From Labia minor (Eukaryota > Arthropoda > Insecta > Dermaptera > Spongiphoridae): a stretch of DNA of 64,000 nt. The notes under the pieces were generated by a model that made no database searches, had not been told where the DNA came from, and saw only the letters and a list, made by a program, of their open reading frames with translations. The translations under genes and the position numbers were made by a program. This document shows, in pieces, positions 12,077 through 25,467 of the stretch (within the stretch, counting starts at the first letter, position 1; the number at the start of each line of letters is the position of its first letter). The DNA is taken from contig CAUJBJ010000022.1 of assembly GCA_963082975.1 (NCBI GenBank), positions 1-64,000 of the forward strand, written 5' to 3'.

Positions 12077-13042
12077 TTGAATTCTTACGGAAAAGTCTGA
12101 TTTTGTTCAAATATTAAAGGGAAAAACCTACTTTTTTAAATACGAGGGATAAAATTATCTTTTATATTTTATTTTATTAATTTTCTGATTCTATTGAAGA
12201 ATAAATTCATATTTGATCGATTTCTTAAATATTTTCATTGAATTCTTACGGATTACTGTGATTTTGTTCAAATATTAAAGGGAAAATCCTACTTTTTTAA
12301 ATACGAGGGATAAAATTATCTTTTTTAATTTATTTTATTAATTTTCTGATTCTAATGAAGAATAAATTCATATTTGATCGATTTCTTAAATATTTTCATT
12401 GAATTTTTACGGAAAAGTCTGATTTTGTTCAAATATTAAAGGGAAAATCCTACTTTTTTAAATACGAGGGATAAAATTATCTTTTTTATTTTATTTTATT
12501 AATTTTCTGATTATAATTAAGAATAAATTCATATTTGATCGATTTCTTAAATATTTTCATTGAATTCTTACGGAAAAGTCTGATTTTGTTCAAATATTAA
12601 AGGGAAAATCCTACTTTTTTAAATACGAGGGATAAAATTATCTTTTATATTTTATTTTATTAATTTTCTGATTCTATTGAAGAATAAATTCATATTTGAT
12701 CGATTTCTTAAATATTTTCATTGAATTCTTACGGAAAAGTCTGATTTTGTTCAAATATTAAAGGGAAAATCCTACTTTTTTAAATACGAGGGATAAAATT
12801 ATCTTTTATATTTTATTTTATTAATTTTCTGATTCTATTGAAGAATAAATTCATATTTGATCGATTTCTTAAATATTTTCATTGAATTCTTACGGAAAAT
12901 TCTGATTTTGTTCAAATATTAAAGGGAAAATCCTACTTTTTTAAATACGAGGGATAAAATTATCTTTTATATTTTATTTTATTAATTTTCTGATTCTATT
13001 GAAGAATAAATTCATATTTGATCGATTTCTTAAATATTTTCA

Positions 13043-13099
13043 TTTTCTGATTCTAATGAAGAATAAATTCATATTTGATCGATTTCTTAAATATTTTCA
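13043..13099 (+). repeat. 57-bp internal duplication, copy 4
   Basis: It lies 1,023 bp (6 x 161 + 57) after copy 3 and is followed by a GATC / AAAGCG unit ending in TTCTGACGG. A TTTTGTACAAAT unit with CTACATTTTT follows two units later (13,451). Confidence 0.95.
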
Positions 13100-14226
13100 T
13101 TGAATTCTTACGGAAAAGTGTGATTTTGATCAAATATTAAAGCGAAAATCCTACTTTTTTAAATACGAGGAATAAAATTATCTTTTTTATTTTATTTTAT
13201 AAATTTTCTGATTCTAATGAAGAATAAATTCATATTTGATCGATTTCTTAAATATTTTCATTGAATTCTGACGGAAAAGTCTGATTTTGTTCAAATATTA
13301 AAGGGAAAATCCTACTTTTTTAAATACGAGGGATAAAATTATCTTTTTTATTTTATTTTATTAATTTTCTGATTCTAATGAAGAATAAATTCATATTTGA
13401 TCGATTTCTTAAATATTTTCATTGAATTCTTACGGAAAAGTCTGATTTTGTACAAATATTAAAGGGAAAAACCTACATTTTTATATACGAGGGATAAAAT
13501 TATCTTTTATATTTTATTTTATTAATTTTCTGATTCTATTGAAGAATAAATTCATATTTGATCGATTTCTTAAATATTTTCATTGAATTCTTAAGGATTA
13601 CTGTGATTTTGTTCAAATATTAAAGGGAAAATCCTAGTTTTTTAAATACGAGGGATAAAATTATCTTTTTTATTTTATTTTATTAATTTTCTGGTTCTAA
13701 TGAAGAAAAAATTCATATTTGATCGATTTCTTAAATATTTTCATTGAATTCTTACGGAAAATCTGATTTTGTTCAAATATTAAAGGGAAAATTCCTACTT
13801 TTTTAAATACGAGGGATAAAATTATCTTTTATATTTTATTTTATTAATTTTCTGATTCTATTGAAGAATAAATTCATATTTGATCGATTTCTTAAATATT
13901 TTCATTGAATTCTTACGGAATAGTCTGATTTTGTTCAAATATTAAAGGGAAAATCCTACTTTTTTAAATACGAGGGATAAAATTATCTTTTATATTTTAT
14001 TTTATTAATTTTCTGATTCTATTGAAGAATAAATTCATATTTGATCGATTTCTTAAATATTTTCATTGAATTCTTACGGAAAATTCTGATTTTGTTCAAA
14101 TATTAAAGGGAAAATCCTACTTTTTTAAATACGAGGGATAAAATTATCTTTTATATTTTATTTTATTAATTTTCTGATTCTATTGAAGAATAAATTCATA
14201 TTTGATCGATTTCATAAATATTTTCA

Positions 14227-14283
14227 TTTTCTGATTCTAATGAAGAATAAATTCATATTTGATCGATTTCTTAAATATTTTCA
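14227..14283 (+). repeat. 57-bp internal duplication, copy 5
   Basis: The upstream half reads TTTCATAAAT (14,213) in place of TTTCTTAAAT, while the downstream half has the usual form. The change therefore arose after the 57-bp duplication. It is shared with copy 6. Confidence 0.95.
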
Positions 14284-15258
14284 TTGAATTCTTACGGAAA
14301 AGTGTGATTTTGATCAAATATTAAAGCGAAAATCCTACTTTTTTAAATACGAGGAATAAAATTATCTTTTTTATTTTATTTTATAAATTTTCTGATTCTA
14401 ATGAAGAATAAATTCATATTTGATCGATTTCTTAAATATTTTCATTGAATTCTGACGGAAAAGTCTGATTTTGTTCAAATATTAAAGGGAAAATCCTACT
14501 TTTTTAAATACGAGGGTTAAAATTATCTTTTTTATTTTATTTTATTAATTTTCTGATTCTAATGAAGAATAAATTCATATTTGATCGATTTCTTAAATAT
14601 TTTCATTGAATTCTTACGGAAAAGTCTGATTTTGTACAAATATTAAAGGGAAAAACCTACATTTTTAAATACGAGGGATAAAATTATCTTTTATATTTTA
14701 TTTTATTAATTTTCTGATTCTATTGAAGAATAAATTCATATTTGATCGATTTCTTAAATATTTTCATTGAATTCTTACGGATTACTGTGATTTTGTTCAA
14801 ATATTAAAGGGAAAATCCTACTTTTTTAAATACGAGGGTTAAAATTATCTTTTTTAATTTATTTTATTAATTTTCTGATTCTAATGAAGAATAAATTCAT
14901 ATTTGATCGATTTCTTAAATATTTTCATTGAATTTTTACGGAAAAGTCTGATTTTGTTCAAATATTAAAGGGAAAATCCTACTTTTTTAAATACGACGGA
15001 CAAAATTATCTTTTATATTTTATTTTATTCATTTTCTGATTCTAATTAAGAATAAATTCATATTTGATCGATTTCTTAAATATTTTCATTGAATTCTTAA
15101 GGATTACTGTGATTTTGTTCAAATATTAAAGGGAAAATCCTAGTTTTTTAAATACGAGGGATAAAATTATCTTTTTTATTTTATTTTATTAATTTTCTGG
15201 TTCTAATGAAGAAAAAATTCATATTTGATCGATTTCTTAAATATTTTCATTGAATTCT

Positions 15259-15419
15259 TACGGAAAATCTGATTTTGTTCAAATATTAAAGGGAAAATTC
15301 CTACTTTTTTAAATACGAGGGATAAAATTATCTTTTATATTTTATTTTATTCATTTTCTGATTCTAATTAAGAATAAATTCATATTTGATCGATTTCTTA
15401 AATATTTTCATTGAATTCT
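15259..15419 (+). repeat. Chimeric monomer at the 322-bp expansion
   Basis: The first half is the AAAATCTG / AAAATTCCTAC lineage; the second half switches to TTCATTTTC and CTAATTAAG, which elsewhere belong to the CGACGGAC lineage. The next unit starts TAAGG again. Unequal exchange between an AAAATCTG unit and the CGACGGAC unit two places upstream would make exactly this chimera and the observed two-unit gain, leaving units at 15,098 and 15,420 as sisters. Confidence 0.85.
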
Positions 15420-16054
15420 TAAGGATTACTGTGATTTTGTTCAAATATTAAAGGGAAAATCCTAGTTTTTTAAATACGAGGGATAAAATTATCTTTTTTA
15501 TTTTATTTTATTAATTTTCTGGTTCTAATGAAGAAAAAATTCATATTTGATCGATTTCTTAAATATTTTCATTGAATTCTTACGGAAAATCTGATTTTGT
15601 TCAAATATTAAAGGGAAAATTCCTACTTTTTTAAATACGAGGGATAAAATTATCTTTTATATTTTATTTTATTAATTTTCTGATTCTATTGAAGAATAAA
15701 TTCATATTTGATCGATTTCTTAAATATTTTCATTGAATTCTTACGGAATAGTCTGATTTTGTTCAAATATTAAAGGGAAAATCCTACTTTTTTAAATACG
15801 AGGGATAAAATTATCTTTTATATTTTATTTTATTAATTTTCTGATTCTATTGAAGAATAAATTCATATTTGATCGATTTCTTAAATATTTTCATTGAATT
15901 CTTACGGAAAATTCTGATTTTGTTCAAATATTAAAGGGAAAATCCTACTTTTTTAAATACGAGGGATAAAATTATCTTTTATATTTTATTTTATTAATTT
16001 TCTGATTCTATTGAAGAATAAATTCATATTTGATCGATTTCATAAATATTTTCA

Positions 16055-16111
16055 TTTTCTGATTCTAATGAAGAATAAATTCATATTTGATCGATTTCTT
16101 AAATATTTTCA
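16055..16111 (+). repeat. 57-bp internal duplication, copy 6
   Basis: It lies 1,828 bp after copy 5 and shares its CATAAAT change at 16,041. The following GATC unit ends in TTCTGACGG, as after copy 5. Confidence 0.95.
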
Positions 16112-17560
16112 TTGAATTCTTACGGAAAAGTGTGATTTTGATCAAATATTAAAGCGAAAATCCTACTTTTTTAAATACGAGGAATAAAATTATCTTTTTT
16201 ATTTTATTTTATAAATTTTCTGATTCTAATGAAGAATAAATTCATATTTGATCGATTTCTTAAATATTTTCATTGAATTCTGACGGAAAAGTCTGATTTT
16301 GTTCAAATATTAAAGGGAAAATCCTACTTTTTTAAATACGAGGGATAAAATTATCTTTTTTATTTTATTTTATTAATTTTCTGATTCTAATGAAGAATAA
16401 ATTCATATTTGATCGATTTCTTAAATATTTTCATTGAATTCTTACGGAAAAGTCTGATTTTGTACAAATATTAAAGGGAAAAACCTACATTTTTAAATAC
16501 GAAGAATAAAATTATCTTTTATATTTTATTTTATTAATTTTCTGATTCTATTGAAGAATAAATTCATATTTGATCGATTTCTTAAATATTTTCATTGAAT
16601 TCTTACGGATTACTGTGATTTTGTTCAAATATTAAAGGGAAAATCCTACTTTTTTAAATACGAGGGTTAAAATTATCTTTTTTAATTTATTTTATTAATT
16701 TTCTGATTCTAATGAAGAATAAATTCATATTTGATCGATTTCTTAAATATTTTCATTGAATTTTTACGGAAAAGTCTGATTTTGTTCAAATATTAAAGGG
16801 AAAATCCTACTTTTTTAAATACGACGGACAAAATTATCTTTTATATTTTATTTTATTCATTTTCTGATTCTAATTAAGAATAAATTCATATTTGATCGAT
16901 TTCTTAAATATTTTCATTGAATTCTTAAGGATTACTGTGATTTTGTTCAAATATTAAAGGGAAAATCCTAGTTTTTTAAATACTAGGGATAAAATTATCT
17001 TTTTTATTTTATTTTATTAATTTTCTGGTTCTAATGAAGAAAAAATTCATATTTGATCGATTTCTTAAATATTTTCATTGAATTCTTACGGAAAATCTGA
17101 TTTTGTTCAAATATTAAAGGGAAAATTCCTACTTTTTTAAATACGAGGGATAAAATTATCTTTTATATTTTATTTTATTAATTTTCTGATTCTATTGAAG
17201 AATAAATTCATATTTGATCGATTTCTTAAATATTTTCATTGAATTCTTACGGAATAGTCTGATTTTGTTCAAATATTAAAGGGAAAATCCTACTTTTTTA
17301 AATACGAGGGATAAAATTATCTTTTATATTTTATTTTATTAATTTTCTGATTCTATTGAAGAATAAATTCATATTTGATCGATTTCTTAAATATTTTCAT
17401 TCAATTCTTACGGAAAATTCTGATTTTGTTCAAATATTAAAGGGAAAATCCTACTTTTTTAAATACGAGGGATAAAATTATCTTTTATATTTTATTTTAT
17501 TAATTTTCTGATTCTATTGAAGAATAAATTCATATTTGATCGATTTCTTAAATATTTTCA

Positions 17561-17617
17561 TTTTCTGATTCTAATGAAGAATAAATTCATATTTGATCGA
17601 TTTCTTAAATATTTTCA
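17561..17617 (+). repeat. 57-bp internal duplication, copy 7
   Basis: It lies 1,506 bp after copy 6 but without CATAAAT. The next unit is a hybrid: it has GATC with AAAGGG (not AAAGCG), an unusual CGAGGGAAAAATTATATTTT stretch near 17,685, and CTATTGAAG. A recombination joint after this copy, ending the 1,506-bp series, explains it. Confidence 0.95.
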
Positions 17618-18582
17618 TTGAATTCTTACGGAAAAGTGTGATTTTGATCAAATATTAAAGGGAAAATCCTACTTTTTTAAATACGAGGGAAAAATTATAT
17701 TTTATATTTTATTTTATTAATTTTCTGATTCTATTGAAGAATAAATTCATATTTGATCGATTTCTTAAATATTTTCATTGAATTCTTACGGATTACTGTG
17801 ATTTTGTTCAAATATTAAAGGGAAAATCCTACTTTTTTAAATACGAGGGATAAAATTATCTTTTTTATTTTATTTTATTAATTTTCTGATTCTAATGAAG
17901 AATAAATTCATATTTGATCGATTTCTTAAATATTTTCATTGAATTCTTACGGAAAAGTCTGATTTTGTTCAAATATTAAAGGGAAAATCCTACTTTTTTA
18001 AATACGACGGACAAAATTATCTTTTATATTTTATTTTATTCATTTTCTGATTCTAATTAAGAATAAATTCATATTTGATCGATTTCTTAAATATTTTCAT
18101 TGAATTCTTACGGATTACTGTGATTTTGTTCAAATATTAAAGGGAAAATCCTAGTTTTTTAAATACGAGGGATAAAATTATCTTTTTTATTTTATTTTAT
18201 TAATTTTCTGGTTCTAATGAAGAATAAATTCATATTTGATCGATTTCTTAAATATTTTCATTGAATTCTTACGGAAAATCTGATTTTGTTCAAATATTAA
18301 AGGGAAAATTCCTACTTTTTTAAATACGAGGGATAAAATTATCTTTTATATTTTATTTTATTAATTTTCTGATTCTATTGAAGAATAAATTCATATTTGA
18401 TCGATTTCTTAAATATTTTCATTGAATTCTTACGGAAAAGTCTGATTTTGTTCAAATATTAAAGGGAAAAACCTACTTTTTTAAATACGAGGGATAAAAT
18501 TATCTTTTATATTTTATTTTATTAATTTTCTGATTCTATTGAAGAATAAATTCATATTTGATCGATTTCTTAAATATTTTCA

Positions 18583-18639
18583 TTTTCTGATTCTAATGAA
18601 GAATAAATTCATATTTGATCGATTTCTTAAATATTTTCA
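18583..18639 (+). repeat. 57-bp internal duplication, copy 8
   Basis: Its host unit is AAAAGTC with AAAACCTAC and not the usual AAAATTC unit, so the duplication has been moved onto another unit background by exchange or conversion. A GATC / AAAGCG unit follows. Confidence 0.95.
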
Positions 18640-19283
18640 TTGAATTCTTACGGAAAAGTGTGATTTTGATCAAATATTAAAGCGAAAATCCTACTTTTTT
18701 AAATACGAGGAATAAAATTATCTTTTTTATTTTATTTTATAAATTTTCTGATTCTAATGAAGAATAAATTCATATTTGATCGATTTCTTAAATATTTTCA
18801 TTGAATTCTTACGGAAAAGTCTGATTTTGTTCAAATATTAAAGGGAAAATCCTACTTTTTTAAATACGAGGGATAAAATTATCTTTTTTATTTTATTTTA
18901 TTAATTTTCTGATTATAATGAAGAATAAATTCATATTTGATCGATTTCTTAAATATTTTCATTGAATTCTTACGGAATAGTCTGATTTTGTTCAAATATT
19001 AAAGGGAAAATCCTACTTTTTTAAATACGAGGGATAAAATTATCTTTTATATTTTATTTTATTAATTTTCTGATTCTATTGAAGAATAAATTCATATTTG
19101 ATCGATTTCTTAAATATTTTCATTGAATTCTTACGGAAAATTCTGATTTTGTTCAAATATTAAAGGGAAAATCCTACTTTTTTAAATACGAGGGATAAAA
19201 TTATCTTTTATATTTTATTTTATTAATTTTCTGATTCTATTGAAGAATAAATTCATATTTGATCGATTTCTTAAATATTTTCA

Positions 19284-19340
19284 TTTTCTGATTCTAATGA
19301 AGAATAAATTCATATTTGATCGATTTCTTAAATATTTTCA
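19284..19340 (+). repeat. 57-bp internal duplication, copy 9
   Basis: It lies 701 bp (4 x 161 + 57) after copy 8, the same spacing as copies 11 and 12. The following GATC unit has lost a base in AAAGCGAAAA (reads AAACGAAAA near 19,381). Confidence 0.95.
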
Positions 19341-19831
19341 TTGAATTCTTACGGAAAAGTGTGATTTTGATCAAATATTAAACGAAAATCCTACTTTTTT
19401 AAATACGAGGAATAAAATTATCTTTTTTATTTTATTTTATAAATTTTCTGATTCTAATGAAGAATAAATTCATATTTGATCGATTTCTTAAATATTTTCA
19501 TTGAATTCTGACGGAAAAGTCTGATTTTGTTCAAATATTAAAGGGAAAATCCTACTTTTTTAAATACGAGGGATAAAATTATCTTTTTTATTTTATTTTA
19601 TTAATTTTCTGATTCTAATGAAGAATAAATTCATATTTGATCGATTTCTTAAATATTTTCATTGAATTCTTACGGAAAAGTCTGATTTTGTTCAAATATT
19701 AAAGGGAAAAACCTACTTTTTTAAATACGAGGGATAAAATTATCTTTTATATTTTATTTTATTAATTTTCTGATTCTATTGAAGAATAAATTCATATTTG
19801 ATCGATTTCTTAAATATTTTCATTGAATTCT

Positions 19832-19992
19832 TACGGATTATTGTGATTTTGTTCAAATATTAAAGGGAAAATCCTACTTTTTTAAATACGAGGGATAAAA
19901 TTATCTTTTATATTTTATTTTATTCATTTTCTGATTCTAATTAAGAATAAATTCATATTTGATCGATTTCTTAAATATTTTCATTGAATTCT
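19832..19992 (+). repeat. Chimeric monomer, ATTATTG start with TTCAT / CTAATTAAG end
   Basis: ATTATTG units normally carry TTAAT and CTAATGAAG; here the second half belongs to the CGACGGAC lineage. The join lies between about unit positions 12 and 94. It adds to the evidence that exchange points fall inside units as well as between them. Confidence 0.75.
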
Positions 19993-20314
19993 TACGGATT
20001 ACTGTGATTTTGTTCAAATATTAAAGGGAAAATCCTACTTTTTTAAATACGAGGGATAAAATTATCTTTTTTAATTTATTTTATTAATTTTCTGATTCTA
20101 ATGAAGAATAAATTCATATTTGATCGATTTCTTAAATATTTTCATTGAATTTTTACGGAAAAGTCTGATTTTGTTCAAATATTAAAGGGAAAATCCTACT
20201 TTTTTAAATACGACGGACAAAATTATCTTTTATATTTTATTTTATTCATTTTCTGATTCTAATTAAGAATAAATTCATATTTGATCGATTTCTTAAATAT
20301 TTTCATTGAATTCT

Positions 20315-21981
20315 TAAGGATTACTGTGATTTTGTTCAAATATTAAAGGGAAAATCCTAGTTTTTTAAATACGAGGGATAAAATTATCTTTTTTATTTTA
20401 TTTTATTAATTTTCTGGTTCTAATGAAGAAAAAATTCATATTTGATCGATTTCTTAAATATTTTCATTGAATTCTTACGGAAAATCTGATTTTGTTCAAA
20501 TATTAAAGGGAAAATTCCTACTTTTTTAAATACGAGGGATAAAATTATCTTTTATATTTTATTTTATTAATTTTCTCATTCTATTGAAGAATAAATTCAT
20601 ATTTGATCGATTTCTTAAATATTTTCATTGAATTCTTACGGATTAGTGTGATTTTGTTCAAATATTAAAGGGAAAATCCTACTTTTTTAAATACGAGGGA
20701 TAAAATTATCTTTTATATTTTATTTTATTAATTTTATGATTCTATTGAAGAATAAATTCATATTTGATCGATTTCTTAAATATTTTCATTGAATTCTTAC
20801 GGAATAGTCTGATTTTGTTCAAATATTAAAGGGAAAATCCTACTTTTTTAAATACGAGGGATAAAATTATCTTTTATATTTTATTTTATTAATTTTCTGA
20901 TTCTATTGAAGAATAAATTCATATTTGATCGATTTCTTAAATATTTTCATTGAATTCTTACGGAAAATTCTGATTTTGTTCAAATATTAAAGGGAAAATC
21001 CTACTTTTTTAAATACGAGGGATAAAATTATCTTTTATATTTTATTTTATTAATTTTCTGATTCTATTGAAGAATAAATTCATATTTGATCGATTTCTTA
21101 AATATTTTCATTTTCTGATTCTAATGAAGAATAAATTCATATTTGATCGATTTCTTAAATATTTTCATTGAATTCTTACGGATTAGTGTGATTTTGATCA
21201 AATATTAAAGCGAAAATCCTACTTTTTTAAATACGAGGAATAAAATTATCTTTTTTATTTTATTTTATAAATTTTCTGATTCTAATGAAGAATAAATTCA
21301 TATTTGATCGATTTCTTAAATATTTTCATTGAATTCTGACGGAAAAGTCTGATTTTGTTCAAATATTAAAGGGAAAATCCTACTTTTTTAAATACGAGGG
21401 ATAAAATTATCTTTTTTATTTTATTTTATTAATTTTCTGATTCTAATGAAGAATAAATTCATATTTGATCGATTTCTTAAATATTTTCATTGAATTCTTA
21501 CGGAAAAGTCTGATTTTGTTCAAATATTAAAGGGAAAAACCTACTTTTTTAAATACGAGGGATAAAATTATCTTTTATATTTTATTTTATTAATTTTCTG
21601 ATTCTATTGAAGAATAAATTCATATTTGATCGATTTCTTAAATATTTTCATTGAATTCTTACGGATTACTGTGATTTTGTTCAAATATTAAAGGGAAAAT
21701 CCTACTTTTTTAAATACGAGGGATAAAATTATCTTTTTTAATTTATTTTATTAATTTTCTGATTCTAATGAAGAATAAATTCATATTTGATCGATTTCTT
21801 AAATATTTTCATTGAATTTTTACGGAAAAGTCTGATTTTGTTCAAATATTAAAGGGAAAATCCTACTTTTTTAAATACGACGGACAAAATTATCTTTTAT
21901 ATTTTATTTTATTCATTTTCTGATTCTAATTAAGAATAAATTCATATTTGATCGATTTCTTAAATATTTTCATTGAATTCT
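20315..21981 (+). repeat. 1,667-bp HOR block (ten units plus 57 bp), copy A
   Basis: It runs from one TAAGG unit start (20,315) to the next (21,982). It is the 1,506-bp series of 13.6-17.6 kb with one additional unit (ATTAGTG inserted after AAAATCTG). The AAAATCTG unit reads CTCATTCTATT near 20,577, a change shared only with the copy at 26.1 kb. TTTATGATTC near 20,735 is private to this copy. Confidence 0.85.
21111..21167 (+). repeat. 57-bp internal duplication, copy 10
   Basis: It sits inside the 1,667-bp block. The following GATC unit starts GGATTAGTGTG in place of GGAAAAGTGTG, a combination seen only here, so the first 12 positions were probably exchanged with an ATTAGTG unit. Confidence 0.95.
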
Positions 21982-22786
21982 TAAGGATTACTGTGATTTT
22001 GTTCAAATATTAAAGGGAAAATCCTAGTTTTTTAAATACGAGGGATAAAATTATCTTTTTTATTTTATTTTATTAATTTTCTGGTTCTAATGAAGAATAA
22101 ATTCATATTTGATCGATTTCTTAAATATTTTCATTGAATTCTTACGGAAAATCTGATTTTGTTCAAATATTAAAGGGAAAATTCCTACTTTTTTAAATAC
22201 GAGGGATAAAATTATCTTTTATATTTTATTTTATTAATTTTCTGATTCTATTGAAGAATAAATTCATATTTGATCGATTTCTTAAATATTTTCATTGAAT
22301 TCTTACGGATTAGTGTGATTTTGTTCAAATATTAAAGGGAAAATCCTACTTTTTTAAATACGAGGGATAAAATTATCTTTTATATTTTATTTTATTAATT
22401 TTCTGATTCTATTGAAGAATAAATTCATATTTGATCGATTTCTTAAATATTTTCATTGAATTCTTACGGATTACTGTGATTTTGTTCAAATATTAAAGGG
22501 AAAATCCTACTTTTTTAAATACGAGGGATAAAATTATCTTTTTTATTTTATTTTATTAATTTTCTGATTCTAATGAAGAATAAATTCATATTTGATCGAT
22601 TTCTTAAATATTTTCATTGAATTCTTACGGAAAAGTCTGATTTTGTTCAAATATTAAAGGGAAAATCCTACTTTTTTAAATACGACGGACAAAATTATCT
22701 TTTATATTTTATTTTATTCATTTTCTGATTCTAATTAAGAATAAATTCATATTTGATCGATTTCTTAAATATTTTCATTGAATTCT

Positions 22787-22947
22787 TACGGATTACTGTG
22801 ATTTTGTTCAAATATTAAAGGGAAAATCCTAGTTTTTTAAATACGAGGGATAAAATTATCTTTTTTATTTTATTTTATTAATTTTCTGATTCTATTGAAG
22901 AATAAATTCATATTTGATCGATTTCTTAAATATTTTCATTTAATTCT
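22787..22947 (+). repeat. Chimeric monomer, CCTAG without CTGG
   Basis: It starts ATTACTG with CCTAG like the CTGG lineage but ends CTGATTCTATTGAAG and CATTTAATTC. The only other CCTAG units lacking CTGG are in the duplicated pair at about 5.2 and 6.0 kb. The expected AAAATCTG follower is missing and an ATTAGTG unit comes next, so a whole unit was lost at the exchange. Confidence 0.8.
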
Positions 22948-24709
22948 TACGGATTAGTGTGATTTTGTTCAAATATTAAAGGGAAAATCCTACTTTTTTA
23001 AATACGAGGGATAAAATTATCTTTTATATTTTATTTTATTAATTTTCTGATTCTATTGAAGAATAAATTCATATTTGATCGATTTCTTAAATATTTTCAT
23101 TGAATTCTTACGGATTATTGTGATTTTGTTCAAATATTAAAGGGAAAATCCTACTTTTTTAAATACGAGGGATAAAATTATCTTTTTTATTTTATTTTAT
23201 TAATTTTCTGATTATAATTAAGAATAAATTCATATTTGATCGATTTCTTAAATATTTTCATTGAATTCTTACGGAAAAGTCTGATTTTGTTCAAATATTA
23301 AAGGGAAAATCCTACTTTTTTAAATACGAGGGATAAAATTATCTTTTATATTTTATTTTATTAATTTTCTGATTCTATTGAAGAATAAATTCATATTTGA
23401 TCGATTTCTTAAATATTTTCATTGAATTCTTACGGATTACTGTGATTTTGTTCAAATATTAAAGGGAAAATCCTACTTTTTTAAATACGAGGGATAAAAT
23501 TATCTTTTTTATTTTATTTTATTAATTTTCTGATTCTAATGAAGAATAAATTCATATTTGATCGATTTCTTAAATATTTTCATTGAAATCTTACGGAAAA
23601 GTCTGATTTTGTTCAAATATTAAAGGGAAAATCCTACTTTTTTAAATACGACGGACAAAATTATCTTTTATATTTTATTTTATTCATTTTCTGATTCTAA
23701 TTAAGAATAAATTCATATTTGATCGATTTCTTAAATATTTTCATTGAATTCTTACGGATTACTGTGATTTTGTTCAAATATTAAAGGGAAAATCCTAGTT
23801 TTTTAAATACGAGGGATAAAATTATCTTTTTTATTTTATTTTATTAATTTTCTGGTTCTAATGAAGAATAAATTCATATTTGATCGATTTCTTAAATATT
23901 TTCATTGAATTCTTACGGAAAATCTGATTTTGTTCAAATATTAAAGGGAAAATTCCTACTTTTTTAAATACGAGGGATAAAATTATCTTTTATATTTTAT
24001 TTTATTAATTTTCTGATTCTATTGAAGAATAAATTCATATTTGATCGATTTCTTAAATATTTTCATTGAATTCTTACGGATTAGTGTGATTTTGTTCAAA
24101 TATTAAAGGGAAAATCCTACTTTTTTAAATACGAGGGATAAAATTATCTTTTATATTTTATTTTATTAATTTTCTGATTCTATTGAAGAATAAATTCATA
24201 TTTGATCGATTTCTTAAATATTTTCATTGAATTCTTACGGAAAAGTCTGATTTTGTTCAAATATTAAAGGGAAAATCCTACTTTTTTAAATACGAGGGAT
24301 AAAATTATCTTTTTTATTTTATTTTATTAATTTTCTGATTATAATGAAGAATAAATTCATATTTGATCGATTTCTTAAATATTTTCATTGAATTCTTACG
24401 GAATAGTCTGATTTTGTTCAAATATTAAAGGGAAAATCCTACTTTTTTAAATACGAGTGATAAAATTATCTTTTATATTTTATTTTATTAATTTTCTGAT
24501 TCTATTGAAGAATAAATTCATATTTCATCGATTTCTTAAATATTTTCATTGAATTCTTACGGAAAATTCTGATTTTGTTCAAATATTAAAGGGAAAATCC
24601 TACTTTTTTAAATACGAGGGATAAAATTATCTTTTATATTTTATTTTATTAATTTTCTGATTCTATTGAAGAATAAATTCATATTTGATCGATTTCTTAA
24701 ATATTTTCA

Positions 24710-24766
24710 TTTTCTGATTCTAATGAAGAATAAATTCATATTTGATCGATTTCTTAAATATTTTCA
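24710..24766 (+). repeat. 57-bp internal duplication, copy 11
   Basis: It opens the 701-bp block and follows the CGAGTGAT / TTTCATCG unit that it shares with the approach to copy 2, 14.2 kb upstream. Confidence 0.95.
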
Positions 24767-25410
24767 TTGAATTCTTACGGAAAAGTGTGATTTTGATCAA
24801 ATATTAAAGCGAAAATCCTACTTTTTTAAATACGAGGAATAAAATTATCTTTTTTATTTTATTTTATAAATTTTCTGATTCTAATGAAGAATAAATTCAT
24901 ATTTGATCGATTTCTTAAATATTTTCATTGAATTCTTACGGAAAAGTCTGATTTTGTTCAAATATTAAAGGGAAAATCCTACTTTTTTAAATACGAGGGA
25001 TAAAATTATCTTTTTTATTTTATTTTATTAATTTTCTGATTATAATGAAGAATAAATTCATATTTGATCGATTTCTTAAATATTTTCATTGAATTCTTAC
25101 GGAATAGTCTGATTTTGTTCAAATATTAAAGGGAAAATCCTACTTTTTTAAATACGAGGGATAAAATTATCTTTTATATTTTATTTTATTAATTTTCTGA
25201 TTCTATTGAAGAATAAATTCATATTTGATCGATTTCTTAAATATTTTCATTGAATTCTTACGGAAAATTCTGATTTTGTTCAAATATTAAAGGGAAAATC
25301 CTACTTTTTTAAATACGAGGGATAAAATTATCTTTTATATTTTATTTTATTAATTTTCTGATTCTATTGAAGAATAAATTCATATTTGATCGATTTCTTA
25401 AATATTTTCA

Positions 25411-25467
25411 TTTTCTGATTCTAATGAAGAATAAATTCATATTTGATCGATTTCTTAAATATTTTCA
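25411..25467 (+). repeat. 57-bp internal duplication, copy 12
   Basis: It closes the 701-bp block. The following GATC unit ends TTCTGACGG, whereas that after copy 11 ends TTCTTACGG. Confidence 0.95.

Larger units (their letters stand above)
13592..17640 (+). repeat. 1,506-bp HOR (nine units plus 57 bp) with embedded 322-bp expansion
   Basis: Repeat starts marked by TAAGG fall at 13,592, 15,098, 15,420 and 16,926. 13,592 to 15,098 and 15,420 to 16,926 are both exactly 1,506 bp; 15,098 to 15,420 is an extra 322 bp. Unit order is TAAGG / CCTAG / CTGG / GAAAAAATTC; AAAATCTG; AATAGTC; AAAATTC with the 57-bp duplication; GATC / AAAGCG ending TTCTGACGG; AAAAGTC; TTTTGTACAAAT; ATTACTG with TTTTTTAATTTA; CGACGGAC / TTCAT / CTAATTAAG. 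CATAAAT at 14,213 and 16,041, and TACAAAT at 14,635 and 16,463, are both 1,828 bp apart, that is 1,506 + 322. Private changes (TACTAGGG near 16,981, CATTCAATTC near 17,401) mark the last copy. Confidence 0.9.
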
